NCBI GenBank assembly: GCA_021836225.1
Contig: JAKBJA010000003.1
Span: 1-21,192, forward strand
Length of the DNA: 21,192 nucleotides
From: Pseudomonadota bacterium
GTDB taxonomy: Bacteria > Pseudomonadota > Gammaproteobacteria > Burkholderiales > Thiobacillaceae
Direction of reading: 5' to 3'
How positions within the stretch are numbered: the first letter of the stretch is position 1; each line of letters begins with the position of its first letter. Below the pieces are notes generated by a model. The model was not told the origin of the DNA and searched no databases. It saw only the letters and a program-made list of their open reading frames with translations. Below, piece after piece: positions 7,892 to 15,245 of the stretch. The position numbers and the translations under genes were made by a program.

Positions 7892-9136
7892 ATGTTCAAC
7901 CGCCAAGACACCCTCGCCAAGACCGACCCCGACCTGTGGGCGGCGATCCAGAAAGAAGACCTGCGCCAGCAGGACCACATCGAGCTGATCGCGTCGGAAA
8001 ACTACACCAGCCCGGCGGTGATGCAGGCACAGGGCTCGCAGCTCACCAACAAGTACGCCGAGGGCTATCCCGGCAAGCGCTATTACGGCGGCTGCGAGTA
8101 CGTCGACATCGTCGAACAGCTGGCGATCGACCGCGTCAAGGCGCTGTTCGGCGCCGAGGCCGCCAACGTGCAGCCCAACTCCGGTTCGCAGGCCAACCAG
8201 GCGGTGTTCATGGCCTTCTTGAAGCCCGGCGACACCATCATGGGCATGAGTCTGGCCGAAGGCGGCCACCTCACCCACGGCATGGCGCTCAACATGTCGG
8301 GCAAGTGGTTCAACGTCGTGGCCTACGGCCTCAACGAGAAGGAAGAGATCGACTACGAGCAGATGGAGCGGCTCGCGCGCGAGCACAAGCCCAAGCTGAT
8401 CATCGCCGGCGCATCTGCCTACGCGCTGCGCATCGACTTCGAGCGCTTCGCGAAGATCGCCAAGGAAATCGGCGCCATCTTCATGGTCGACATGGCGCAC
8501 TACGCGGGCCTGATTGCTGCGGGCGTCTACCCCAACCCGGTGCCGCATGCCGACGTGGTGACCTCGACCACCCACAAGACCCTGCGCGGCCCGCGCGGCG
8601 GCATCATCCTGATGAAGGCCGAGCACGAGAAGGCGATCAACTCCGCGATCTTCCCCGGCCTGCAGGGCGGCCCGCTGATGCACGTCATCGCCGGCAAGGC
8701 CACGGCGTTCAAGGAAGCGTCGACCAAGGAATTCAAGCTCTACCAGGAACAGGTCATCGACAACGCGCTGGTGATGTGCAAGGTGCTGGTCGAGCGCGGC
8801 CTGCGCATCATCTCCGGCCGCACCGAGAGCCACGTGTTCCTGGTCGACCTGCGCAGCAAGAACCTCACCGGCAAGGAAGCCGAGGCGCTGCTGGGCCGCG
8901 CCCACATCACGGTCAACAAGAATTCCATCCCCAACGACCCGCAGAAGCCCTTCGTCACCAGCGGCATCCGTATCGGCACCCCGGCGATGACCACGCGCGG
9001 CTTCACCGAACTCGAAGCCGAACAGCTCGCCCACCTGATCGCCGACGTGCTTGACGCGCCGGCCGACGAGGCGGTGCTCGAGCGCGTGAAGGGCGCAGTG
9101 GCGAAGCTGACAGCCAAGTTCCCGGTCTACGGCTGA
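7892..9136 (+). CDS. glyA: Serine hydroxymethyltransferase
   Basis: The product has 414 residues, the normal length. It is the cytosolic PLP enzyme that interconverts serine and glycine with tetrahydrofolate and supplies one-carbon units. Signature segments are [41 protein letters not shown], the PLP-lysine motif [14 protein letters not shown] with K229, and [13 protein letters not shown]. The ATG at 7892 gives [16 protein letters not shown], the usual N-terminus; no strong Shine-Dalgarno is seen. nrdR follows 43 bases downstream, the conserved glyA-nrdR arrangement of betaproteobacteria. The gene shares its upstream region with the divergent takP. Confidence 0.98.
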   Translation: MFNRQDTLAKTDPDLWAAIQKEDLRQQDHIELIASENYTSPAVMQAQGSQLTNKYAEGYPGKRYYGGCEYVDIVEQLAIDRVKALFGAEAANVQPNSGSQANQAVFMAFLKPGDTIMGMSLAEGGHLTHGMALNMSGKWFNVVAYGLNEKEEIDYEQMERLAREHKPKLIIAGASAYALRIDFERFAKIAKEIGAIFMVDMAHYAGLIAAGVYPNPVPHADVVTSTTHKTLRGPRGGIILMKAEHEKAINSAIFPGLQGGPLMHVIAGKATAFKEASTKEFKLYQEQVIDNALVMCKVLVERGLRIISGRTESHVFLVDLRSKNLTGKEAEALLGRAHITVNKNSIPNDPQKPFVTSGIRIGTPAMTTRGFTELEAEQLAHLIADVLDAPADEAVLERVKGAVAKLTAKFPVYG

Positions 9137-9179
9137 GCTGGATGAAGTCACCTGGAAACCGGAGTGAGTGCCGCGTGCG

Positions 9180-9629
9180 ATGAAATGCCCGTTCTGCGGT
9201 TCTCTTGACACCCAGGTCATCGACTCCCGCGTCAACGAGGCGGGGGATGCGATCCGCCGCCGTCGTCGCTGTGCGCAGTGCGACAAGCGCTTCACCACCT
9301 GGGAAACCGCCGAGCTGCGGCCGCCGCAGATCGTCAAGACCAACGGCACCCGCGAGGACTTTTCCGAAACCAAGCTGCGCGAAGGCTTTCGCCGCGCACT
9401 GCACAAGCGCCCGGTGTCCACCGAACTGGTCGACGCCGCGGTCGACCGCATCCGCCAGCGCCTGCTGACGCTGGGCGAGCGCGAAATCCCGGCGCGCGAA
9501 GTCGGCGAACTGGTGATGAATGAACTGAAGAAGCTCGACAAGGTCGCCTACATCCGCTTCGCTTCGGTGTACCGCAGCTTCCAGGACGTCGAGGACTTCC
9601 GCGACGTCATCCGCGACATCGACCAGTAA
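9180..9629 (+). CDS. nrdR: NrdR, transcriptional repressor of ribonucleotide reductase genes
   Basis: The product has 149 residues, exactly the family length. An N-terminal zinc ribbon has C3, C6, C31 and C34 (MKCPFCGS ... RRRCAQC), followed by an ATP-cone domain (about 49-139, [31 protein letters not shown]) that senses ATP/dATP. NrdR represses RNR operons by binding paired NrdR boxes. Two such boxes lie before nrdD at 14413-14460, so the target is probably in this window. An upstream in-frame GTG at 9168 is possible, but the family starts at MKCPFC. ribD begins on the next base after the stop. Confidence 0.97.
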   Translation: MKCPFCGSLDTQVIDSRVNEAGDAIRRRRRCAQCDKRFTTWETAELRPPQIVKTNGTREDFSETKLREGFRRALHKRPVSTELVDAAVDRIRQRLLTLGEREIPAREVGELVMNELKKLDKVAYIRFASVYRSFQDVEDFRDVIRDIDQ

Positions 9630-10721
9630 ATGTCCAGCGCCGACCGCTTCAGCGCCGCCGACCATGCCCACATGGCGCGTGCGCTGCAGCTCGCCGCACG
9701 CGGTCTGTACACCACCAGCCCCAATCCGCGCGTCGGCTGCGTCATCGTCAGGGACGGCCGCGTCGTCGGCGAGGGCTGGCATGAGCGCGCGGGCACACCG
9801 CACGCCGAAATCCATGCGCTGAAAACTGCCGGCGACGCCGCACGCGGCGCAACCGTCTACGTCACGCTCGAGCCCTGCTCGCACCATGGCCGCACCCCGC
9901 CCTGCGCCGAAGCGCTGGTCAATGCAGGCGTCGTGCGCGTGGTGGCGGCGATGACCGACCCCAATCCGCTGGTCGCCGGCGGCGGCATTTCCATGTTGAC
10001 GCTGGCCGGCATCCTTGCCGAGGTCGGTCTGATGGAAGCCGAGGCACGTGCGCTCAACCCCGGCTTCGTCTCGCGCATGATGCGGCAACGCCCGTGGGTT
10101 CGACTCAAGACCGCGTCGACGCTGGACGGCAAGACCGCGCTCGCCAATGGCCAGTCGCAGTGGATCACCGGCGAGGCGGCGCGCGCCGACGTGCAGCGCC
10201 TGCGCGCGCGCGCCTGCGCCATCCTTACCGGCAGCGGCACCGTGCTGGCTGACAACCCGCGGATGGACGTGCGCGATCTGGACACCGGCAGACAGCCGCT
10301 GCGCATCATCGTCGATTCCGGATTGCGCACGCCGACGGATGCGGCCATCCTGCCCGCGCTGCTCGCCTGCCATCATGCCGATCCTGCCGCGCGCACCGCA
10401 CTCGAACAGACAGGGGCGGAGGTGATCGAAGTGCCCGGAACGAATGGCCGCGTCGACCTCGCTGCCCTGCTCGCGCTGCTGGCGCAACGCGGCGTCAACG
10501 AACTGCACGTCGAAGCCGGCGCTGCATTGAACGGTGCGCTGCTCGCTACCGGGCTGGTCGACGAATGGGTGGCCTATGTGGCGCCGATGGCGGTGGGCGA
10601 CGACGCGCGCGGGCTGTTCACCCAGCCGCCGCTGACGACGCTGGCCGACGCTGCACGGTTTCGCATGGCCGACGTACGCCAGCTTGGCGGCGACCTGCGG
10701 CTGACGCTGCTGCCGGCATGA
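9630..10721 (+). CDS. ribD: RibD, bifunctional riboflavin deaminase/reductase
   Basis: The product has 363 residues. The N-terminal deaminase domain carries the zinc site H58-A-E60 and PC83SHHGRTPPC92. The C-terminal reductase domain carries VRLKTASTLDGKTALANGQSQWITG and LTGSGTVLADNPRM. It performs the second and third steps of riboflavin synthesis (deamination, then side-chain reduction of the pyrimidine). The ATG directly abuts the nrdR stop (taaATG), so translation is likely coupled. The next gene overlaps its stop (ATGA). In many betaproteobacteria ribE would follow here; in this window it is 9 kb further on. Confidence 0.97.
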   Translation: MSSADRFSAADHAHMARALQLAARGLYTTSPNPRVGCVIVRDGRVVGEGWHERAGTPHAEIHALKTAGDAARGATVYVTLEPCSHHGRTPPCAEALVNAGVVRVVAAMTDPNPLVAGGGISMLTLAGILAEVGLMEAEARALNPGFVSRMMRQRPWVRLKTASTLDGKTALANGQSQWITGEAARADVQRLRARACAILTGSGTVLADNPRMDVRDLDTGRQPLRIIVDSGLRTPTDAAILPALLACHHADPAARTALEQTGAEVIEVPGTNGRVDLAALLALLAQRGVNELHVEAGAALNGALLATGLVDEWVAYVAPMAVGDDARGLFTQPPLTTLADAARFRMADVRQLGGDLRLTLLPA

Positions 10722-11482
10722 GCGGTTTCAAGGATCATTTCTCGTCGGCGTCCGAACGCTACGCCGCCTATCGCCCGGACTATCCCGCCGCCCTGTTCGC
10801 CTGGCTCGCCGGCCTGTGCCCCCGTCCGGGGACAAGCGCAGAACGCGACACTGCCTGGGATTGCGCCACCGGCAGCGGCCAGGCGGCGCTGGGGCTGGCG
10901 CCGCATTTTCGCGACGTTGTCGCCACCGATGCCTCCGCCGAGCAGATTCGCCATGCCCAGCCGCATCCCGGAATTCACTACCGCGTCGCGCCCGCCGAAG
11001 CCAGCGGGCTGGCCGACCGCAGCGTCGACCTCGTCACCGTTGCGCAGGCGGCGCACTGGTTCGACCTGCCGCGCTTTTATGCCGAAGCGGCGCGAGTGCT
11101 GAAGCCCGGCGGGGCCATTGCCCTGTGGGGCTACGGCCGGATGGTGCTGCCCGGTGAAATGGATGCACTGTTCCGGCGTTTCTATGCCGAGACCGTCGGC
11201 CCCTACTGGCCGCCCGAGCGCGCGCTGATCGACGATGCCTATCGCAGCCTGGAATTCCCGTTTACGGAAATTGAATCCCCCGATTTTTATATCGAGGTCG
11301 AGTGGACCCTGCCGCGCCTGCTGGACTATCTCTCCACCTGGTCGGCGGTAAAGCGATATCAGAACCTCGTCGGCAGCGATCCACTGCCGGCGCTGATGGC
11401 CGGACTCGAGCCCCTGTGGGGCGACCCCGAAGCTTCCCGGAAACTGCAGTGGCCGCTGTTCCTGCGGGTGGGCCGGCGCTGA
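10718..11482 (+). CDS. Class I SAM-dependent methyltransferase
   Basis: The product has 254 residues. The SAM-binding motif I is WDCATGSGQAALGLAPHF (about 47-64), with VVATDASAEQIRHA as motif II, VDLVTVAQAAHWFDLPRF as motif IV and AARVLKPGGAIALWGYG as the post-motif. The AAHWFD signature and the N-terminal FKDHFSSASERYAAYRPDYP are typical of the UbiE/trans-aconitate-methyltransferase-like group of bacterial methyltransferases. The substrate is unknown. The ATG overlaps the ribD stop by four bases, so it is in the same operon. It converges on nrdG with two bases between the stops, leaving no room for a terminator. Confidence 0.88.
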   Translation: MSGFKDHFSSASERYAAYRPDYPAALFAWLAGLCPRPGTSAERDTAWDCATGSGQAALGLAPHFRDVVATDASAEQIRHAQPHPGIHYRVAPAEASGLADRSVDLVTVAQAAHWFDLPRFYAEAARVLKPGGAIALWGYGRMVLPGEMDALFRRFYAETVGPYWPPERALIDDAYRSLEFPFTEIESPDFYIEVEWTLPRLLDYLSTWSAVKRYQNLVGSDPLPALMAGLEPLWGDPEASRKLQWPLFLRVGRR

Positions 11483-11484
11483 CC

Positions 11485-12174
11485 CTACGCGCGCGCAGAA
11501 AATTCCTCGAACAGCCCGGCCAGTTCATCACCCACGTCCTGCAGCGAGCGTTCACGCGCCGCATTCTGACGCAAGGCCCCATCCCCACATCCCTGGCTGC
11601 GAAAAGCCTGAATCACATAATGCTTCACTCCGCGCGCGGCGAGGTCGCGCGCAAGGCCGACCACCGCCCCATCCGCCAGCAGCGCCGGATGCACGGTGGT
11701 GCGGATTTCATGCGCGACGCCGGACGCCAGCACCTGCTGCAGGCCGGCGAGCGCTCGATCGCCGCTGCCGGCTGCACCGGTGGTGCGCGGGTAATCCGCG
11801 AAAGGCGCTTTCACGTCGAACCCCACCCAGTCGACCAGCGGCAGCGCCGCTGCAAGATGCTGCGGGTAGGCGCCGCCGGTGTGCAGCCCGATCCGGAATC
11901 CGAGCGCGCGCACCTCGCGCATGGCATCCGGCAGGTCTGACTGCACGGTCGGCTCACCGCCGGAAAACACCACGCCGTCGAGCAGGCCCTGGCGGCGACG
12001 CAGGAAGGCCAGCACGTCGCCCCAGGGGATTTCGCTGTCGCCGCGCGCGGGAATCAGGCCGGGATTATGGCAATAGCCGCAGCGCCACGGGCAGCCCTGG
12101 CAGAACACCACCGCGGCCAGCATGCCGGGCCAGTCGGTGGTGGAAAGCGGGGTCAGGCCGCCGACACGTAGCAT
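11485..12174 (-). CDS. nrdG: NrdG, activating enzyme of class III ribonucleotide reductase
   Basis: The product has 229 residues. It is a radical SAM protein with C28-x3-C32-x2-C35 (CPWRCGYCHNP), SGGEPT, and the segment GFDVKAPFADYP found in bacterial NrdG relatives. It should use SAM and an electron to put the glycyl radical on NrdD; here the radical glycine lies in the separate small protein encoded just upstream. The ATG at 12174 is preferred, since GGGGTGA lies seven bases before it, while the longer reading would need a TTG at 12210 inside the preceding gene. The stop lies two bases from the convergent methyltransferase stop. Confidence 0.93.
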   Translation of the reverse strand: MLRVGGLTPLSTTDWPGMLAAVVFCQGCPWRCGYCHNPGLIPARGDSEIPWGDVLAFLRRRQGLLDGVVFSGGEPTVQSDLPDAMREVRALGFRIGLHTGGAYPQHLAAALPLVDWVGFDVKAPFADYPRTTGAAGSGDRALAGLQQVLASGVAHEIRTTVHPALLADGAVVGLARDLAARGVKHYVIQAFRSQGCGDGALRQNAARERSLQDVGDELAGLFEEFSARA

Positions 12175-12181
12175 GTCGACA

Positions 12182-12367
12182 TCACCCCACCCTGCAGCGG
12201 CCTTCGACAAAGAAGCGCCGCTCGCGGTGCTCGCTCTTTTTGCCCTTGTTGAAGCTTGTCACCGGGCGGTGATAGCCCATCACACGGGTCCACACTTCGC
12301 AGCGGGTGCGCTCCTCGTCCTTCAAAACCAGTGCGGCGGCTTGGGTCGGAACAGTCATGTCGTTCAT
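12182..12367 (-). CDS. Separate glycyl-radical peptide of class III ribonucleotide reductase
   Basis: The product has 61 residues. Its central part, CEVWTRVMGYHRPVTSFN followed by KGKKSEHRERRFF, corresponds to the C-terminal glycyl-radical segment of NrdD (RVxGY ... FNxGKxxE pattern); the radical glycine would be G31. The preceding gene nrdD ends before this segment, so the two proteins together make one catalytic subunit. Translation starts at ATG 12367 with AAGGAG six bases upstream. The gene is in the same frame as nrdD, separated by a TGA and five codons, so readthrough or a decayed fusion is also conceivable. nrdG starts seven bases downstream. Cysteines occur at 23 and 58. Confidence 0.88.
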   Translation of the reverse strand: MNDMTVPTQAAALVLKDEERTRCEVWTRVMGYHRPVTSFNKGKKSEHRERRFFVEGRCRVG

Positions 12368-12373
12368 CTCAAT

Positions 12374-12379
12374 CTCCTT
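12374..12379 (-). promoter_or_regulatory. Strong Shine-Dalgarno of the glycyl-radical peptide gene
   Basis: AAGGAG on the minus strand, six bases before ATG 12367 and four bases after the nrdD TGA (12383-12385). It shows that the small gene is built to be translated on its own, which argues against a simple nonsense mutation in a fused nrdD. Confidence 0.85.
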
Positions 12380-12382
12380 GGG

Positions 12383-14398
12383 TCAGGCGGCAACAGCGCG
12401 TTTGCGGGACAGGGCTTCTTCGTCGCACGTGGGGCAGAACTCGTGCTCGCCGGCGAGGTAGCCGTGTTTGGGGCAGATCGAAAAAGTGGGCGTGATGGTG
12501 ATGTAGGGCAGGTGGAAACGCGTGAGTGCGCGGCGCACCAGCTTCTTGCAGGCCTCCGCCGACGAGATGTGCTCCGACATATAAAGGTGCAGCACGGTGC
12601 CGCCGGTGTACTTGCGCTGCAGGTCGTCCTGCCACTCCAGAGCCTCGAAGGCATCGTCGGTGAAACCCACCGGCAGCTGCGTCGAGTTGGTGTAGTACGG
12701 CGCGTCCACGGTGCCCGCCTGCAGGATTTCAGGGTAGCGCTTGGCGTCTTCCTTGGCGAAGCGGTAGGTGGTGCCTTCGGCCGGCGTGGCTTCCAGGTTG
12801 TACATGTGGCCAGTTTCTTCCTGGAAGGCGGCGATGCGGGTGCGGATGTGATCGAGCAGCCGCACCGCGAAATCGTGGCCCCATTCGCTGGTGATGTCGT
12901 GCGCGTCATCGCTGAAGTTGCGGATCATCTCGTTGACACCATTCACGCCGATGGTCGAGAAGTGGTTGCGCAAGGTGCCGAGATAGCGCTTGGTGTAGGG
13001 GAAAAGGCCGTTGTCCATCAGGCGCTGGATTTCCTTGCGCTTGATCTCGAGGCCGTTCCTCGCCATGTCGAGCAGCGCATCGAGGCGGCGCAGCAGGCCG
13101 GCCTCGTCGCCCTGGTATTCGTAGCCCAGCCGCGCGCAGTTGACCGTCACCACGCCGACCGAACCGGTCTGCTCGGCCGAACCGAACAGGCCGTTGCCGC
13201 GCTTCAATAATTCTCTGAGGTCGAGCTGCAGACGGCAGCACATCGAGCGGATGTGGTTCGGCTTCATCTCCGAATTGATGAAGTTCTGGAAGTAGGGCAG
13301 GCCGTAGCGTGCAGTCATGGCGAACAGGCGCTCGGCGTTTTCCGATTCCCATGGAAAATCCGGCGTCATGTTGTAGGTGGGGATGGGGAAGGTGAACACG
13401 CGCCCCTTGGCATCGCCGGTGGTCATCACCTCGATGTAGGCGCGGTTGATCATGTCCATCTCGAGCTGCAGCTTGCCGTAGGTGAAGGGCATTTCCTTGC
13501 CGCCGATGACCGGCACCTGCTCGCGCAGGTCCTCCGGGCAGGTCCAGTCGAAGGTGAGGTTGGTGAACGGCGTCTGCGTGCCCCAGCGCGAGGGTACGTT
13601 GAGGTTGTAGATCAGTTCCTGGATGCACTGGCGCACTTCTTCGTAGCGCATGCCATCGTTGCGGATGAAGGGCGCCATGTAGGTGTCGAACGACGAGAAG
13701 GCCTGCGCGCCGGCCCATTCGTTCTGCAAAGTGCCTAAGAAGTTGACGATCTGGCCGACCGCGGAGGACATGTGTTTCGGCGGTCCGGCCTCGACCTTGC
13801 CCGGCACGCCGTTCAAGCCTTCGTGCAGCAGGGTGCGCAGCGACCAGCCAGCGCAGTAGCCCGCCAGCATGTCGAGGTCGTGGATGTGGAGCGAGCCGTC
13901 GCGATGTGCTTCGCCGAGTTCGGGCGGGTAGACGTGGTTGAGCCAGTAGTTGGCGACCACCTTGCCCGACACGTTGAGGATCAGGCCGCCCAGCGAATAG
14001 CCCTGGTTGGCGTTGGCGTTGACGCGCCAGTCCTGGCGCGACAGGTATTCGTTGATCGATGCTTCCACGTCGACCAGGGTCTTGCGGTCTTCGCGCAGCT
14101 TCTTGTGGCTTTCGCGGTAGGCGATGTAGGCGCGCGCAGTCTGGAAATGATTGGCGGCGATGAGGCTTTGCTCGACCACGTCCTGGATGCGCTCGATGTC
14201 GGGCGGGGTGTTGCGGAAGCTGTGGATCAGCACCTTCACCACCTGAGCGGTCAGCAAGTCCGCCTCGTCCGCGCTGAATTCGCCGCTGGCCTGCCCGGCC
14301 CGCACAATGGCCGAGCGTATCTTGGCCGCATCGAACAGTGCCCGGCGCCCGTCGCGCTTGATGACTTCGGGGGGCAGCGCTTCATTCACAGGATCCAT
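12383..14398 (-). CDS. nrdD: NrdD, class III (anaerobic) ribonucleotide reductase large part
   Basis: The product has 671 residues. An ATP-cone regulatory domain is N-terminal (about 10-100, PPEVIKRDGRRALFDAAKIRSA). The catalytic ten-stranded barrel follows (LHIHDLDMLAGYCAGWSL, PSRWGTQTPFTNLTFDW, HIRSMCCRLQLDLRELL, GSVGVVTVNCARLGYEYQ). The C-terminal zinc site is C642-x2-H645 ... C655-x2-C658. The protein then ends at KRAVAA, without the glycyl-radical segment found at the C-terminus of usual NrdD; that segment is the next gene. It makes deoxyribonucleotides without oxygen. AAGGAGG six bases before ATG 14398 supports the start. Paired NrdR boxes lie over its promoter. Confidence 0.95.
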   Translation of the reverse strand: MDPVNEALPPEVIKRDGRRALFDAAKIRSAIVRAGQASGEFSADEADLLTAQVVKVLIHSFRNTPPDIERIQDVVEQSLIAANHFQTARAYIAYRESHKKLREDRKTLVDVEASINEYLSRQDWRVNANANQGYSLGGLILNVSGKVVANYWLNHVYPPELGEAHRDGSLHIHDLDMLAGYCAGWSLRTLLHEGLNGVPGKVEAGPPKHMSSAVGQIVNFLGTLQNEWAGAQAFSSFDTYMAPFIRNDGMRYEEVRQCIQELIYNLNVPSRWGTQTPFTNLTFDWTCPEDLREQVPVIGGKEMPFTYGKLQLEMDMINRAYIEVMTTGDAKGRVFTFPIPTYNMTPDFPWESENAERLFAMTARYGLPYFQNFINSEMKPNHIRSMCCRLQLDLRELLKRGNGLFGSAEQTGSVGVVTVNCARLGYEYQGDEAGLLRRLDALLDMARNGLEIKRKEIQRLMDNGLFPYTKRYLGTLRNHFSTIGVNGVNEMIRNFSDDAHDITSEWGHDFAVRLLDHIRTRIAAFQEETGHMYNLEATPAEGTTYRFAKEDAKRYPEILQAGTVDAPYYTNSTQLPVGFTDDAFEALEWQDDLQRKYTGGTVLHLYMSEHISSAEACKKLVRRALTRFHLPYITITPTFSICPKHGYLAGEHEFCPTCDEEALSRKRAVAA

Positions 14399-14412
14399 TC
14401 CAGCCTCCTTAT

Positions 14413-14460
14413 AAACAACATTTTGTGTTTTCAGAGTACAAACCATACGACATCTTGTGT
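14413..14460 (-). promoter_or_regulatory. Tandem NrdR boxes controlling nrdD
   Basis: On the minus strand two 16-base sites, ACACAAGATGTCGTAT (14460-14445) and ACACAAAATGTTGTTT (14428-14413), lie 32 bp apart centre to centre, about three helical turns. Both fit the known NrdR box pattern ACACWATATVTWGTGT with mismatches toward the right end. The upstream one sits between -35 and -10 and the other just after the expected transcription start, so binding would repress nrdD. Confidence 0.8.
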
Positions 14461-14469
14461 CAGTGTCAA
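14442..14469 (-). promoter_or_regulatory. Promoter of nrdD
   Basis: Minus strand: a perfect -35 TTGACA (14469-14464), a 16-base spacer and a -10 TATGGT (14447-14442). Transcription would start near 14435, leaving a leader of about 37 bases with the Shine-Dalgarno AAGGAGG. The upstream NrdR box fills the spacer. Confidence 0.65.
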
Positions 14470-14496
14470 GACGAATTTAAGGTTAGGATGTCCTGA

Positions 14497-14534
14497 TATA
14501 CTTAAGCGCAAATAATTTCATACCCTTACGGAGG
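14497..14534 (+). promoter_or_regulatory. Candidate -10 and ribosome binding site of the hemerythrin operon
   Basis: TATACT at 14497-14502 may be the -10 element, without a clear -35. ACGGAGG (14528-14534), six bases before ATG 14541, is a good Shine-Dalgarno and decides that start over the out-of-frame ATG at 14536. Just upstream is AGGATGTCCT (14485-14494), a short dyad that could be a regulator site. Confidence 0.4.
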
Positions 14535-14540
14535 CATGGC

Positions 14541-14993
14541 ATGCGCACGATTCTGGATTTTCTGGCCAGCGACCACCGCGCCTGCGACGATCTGTTCGCA
14601 TCCGCCGAAGCCGCCGTAGCGCAAAAAAACTGGGGCAGCGCGCGCACGCTGTTCAAGCGGTTTCGGGCAGCGATGGCGCATCACCTTGCGATGGAGGAAG
14701 ACGTGCTGTTTCCCGCGTTCGAAGCCCGCACCGGAAACAGCATGGGACCGACTCACGTCATGCGCATGGAACACGAGCAGATGCGCGGCCTGCTGCAGGA
14801 CATGGCAAACACCGTGGCCGATGAAAATCACAGCCGTTTTCTCGGCTTGTCGGAAACGCTCAACATGCTGATGCAACAGCACAACCTGAAGGAAGAGAAC
14901 ATGCTCTACCCCATGGCCGACCGGGTGCTGGGCGACGAGCGCGGCAATCTGATCCGCGCCATGGAAGCCAGCGCGGGCCAGCAATCCGCATGA
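14541..14993 (+). CDS. Hemerythrin-domain protein
   Basis: The product has 150 residues, a single four-helix hemerythrin-like domain (HHE pattern). Candidate di-iron ligands are visible in order: H12 (SDHRACDD), H48 and E52 (HHLAMEE), H78 (RMEHEQM), H114 and E118 (QQHNLKEE). No signal peptide, so it is cytoplasmic. Such proteins bind oxygen or NO, or serve in iron-sulfur repair like the RIC/YtfE group. DUF2249 overlaps its stop (ATGA) and an NnrS-like membrane protein follows, a grouping linked to NO and denitrification conditions. Divergent from nrdD, with 142 bases between the start codons. Confidence 0.9.
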   Translation: MRTILDFLASDHRACDDLFASAEAAVAQKNWGSARTLFKRFRAAMAHHLAMEEDVLFPAFEARTGNSMGPTHVMRMEHEQMRGLLQDMANTVADENHSRFLGLSETLNMLMQQHNLKEENMLYPMADRVLGDERGNLIRAMEASAGQQSA

Positions 14994-15232
14994 GTGCTCA
15001 GGCACACGAAATCCTGATCGACGCGCGCGGACTGGAACCACCGGAGCCGATGGAAAAGGTCCTGCAGACGCTGGCCCTGCTGCGTCCCGGCCAGACCATC
15101 CAGCTTCTGCTGCACCGCGAACCGTTTCCGCTCTACCCCATCCTCGCCGAACGCGGATATCGACACGAGACCCGGATGGCCGCCGACGGCAGCTACGCCA
15201 TCCTGATCCGCCAGTCGGACGAGGGCACCTAA
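14990..15232 (+). CDS. DUF2249 (TusA-like fold) protein
   Basis: The product has 80 residues. The N-terminal motif DARGLEPPEPMEKVLQTLALL and the following LRPGQTIQLLLHREPFPLYPILAERGY match DUF2249, a family with the fold of TusA sulfur carriers. In TusA the matching motif has a catalytic cysteine (CPxP); here it reads PPEP and the whole protein has no cysteine, so it cannot carry a persulfide. DUF2249 often occurs with hemerythrin-like and NO/denitrification genes; the actual role is unknown. The ATG overlaps the hemerythrin stop by four bases, and the next gene starts 13 bases downstream, so it is part of one operon. Confidence 0.88.
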   Translation: MSAQAHEILIDARGLEPPEPMEKVLQTLALLRPGQTIQLLLHREPFPLYPILAERGYRHETRMAADGSYAILIRQSDEGT

Positions 15233-15245
15233 AGCGCCCACGCCA

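Noticed and set aside
6916..9054. A 712-codon plus-strand frame crossing takP and glyA
   Set aside because: It runs antisense to takP and out of frame in glyA; both real genes are well supported and the frame has no recognisable domain.
7856..9541. A 561-codon minus-strand frame opposite glyA and nrdR
   Set aside because: It is a shadow of two conserved genes, with histidine/glycine-rich non-conserved sequence and no ribosome binding site.
12175..12210. A longer nrdG starting at TTG 12210
   Set aside because: It lies inside the glycyl-radical peptide gene and lacks a Shine-Dalgarno, while ATG 12174 has GGGGTGA seven bases upstream.
14455..14469. A possible FNR/Dnr box in TTGACACTGACACAA before nrdD
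   Set aside because: The half sites are spaced one base too far apart for the TTGAT-N4-ATCAA pattern, and the sequence is explained by the -35 hexamer plus the start of the NrdR box.
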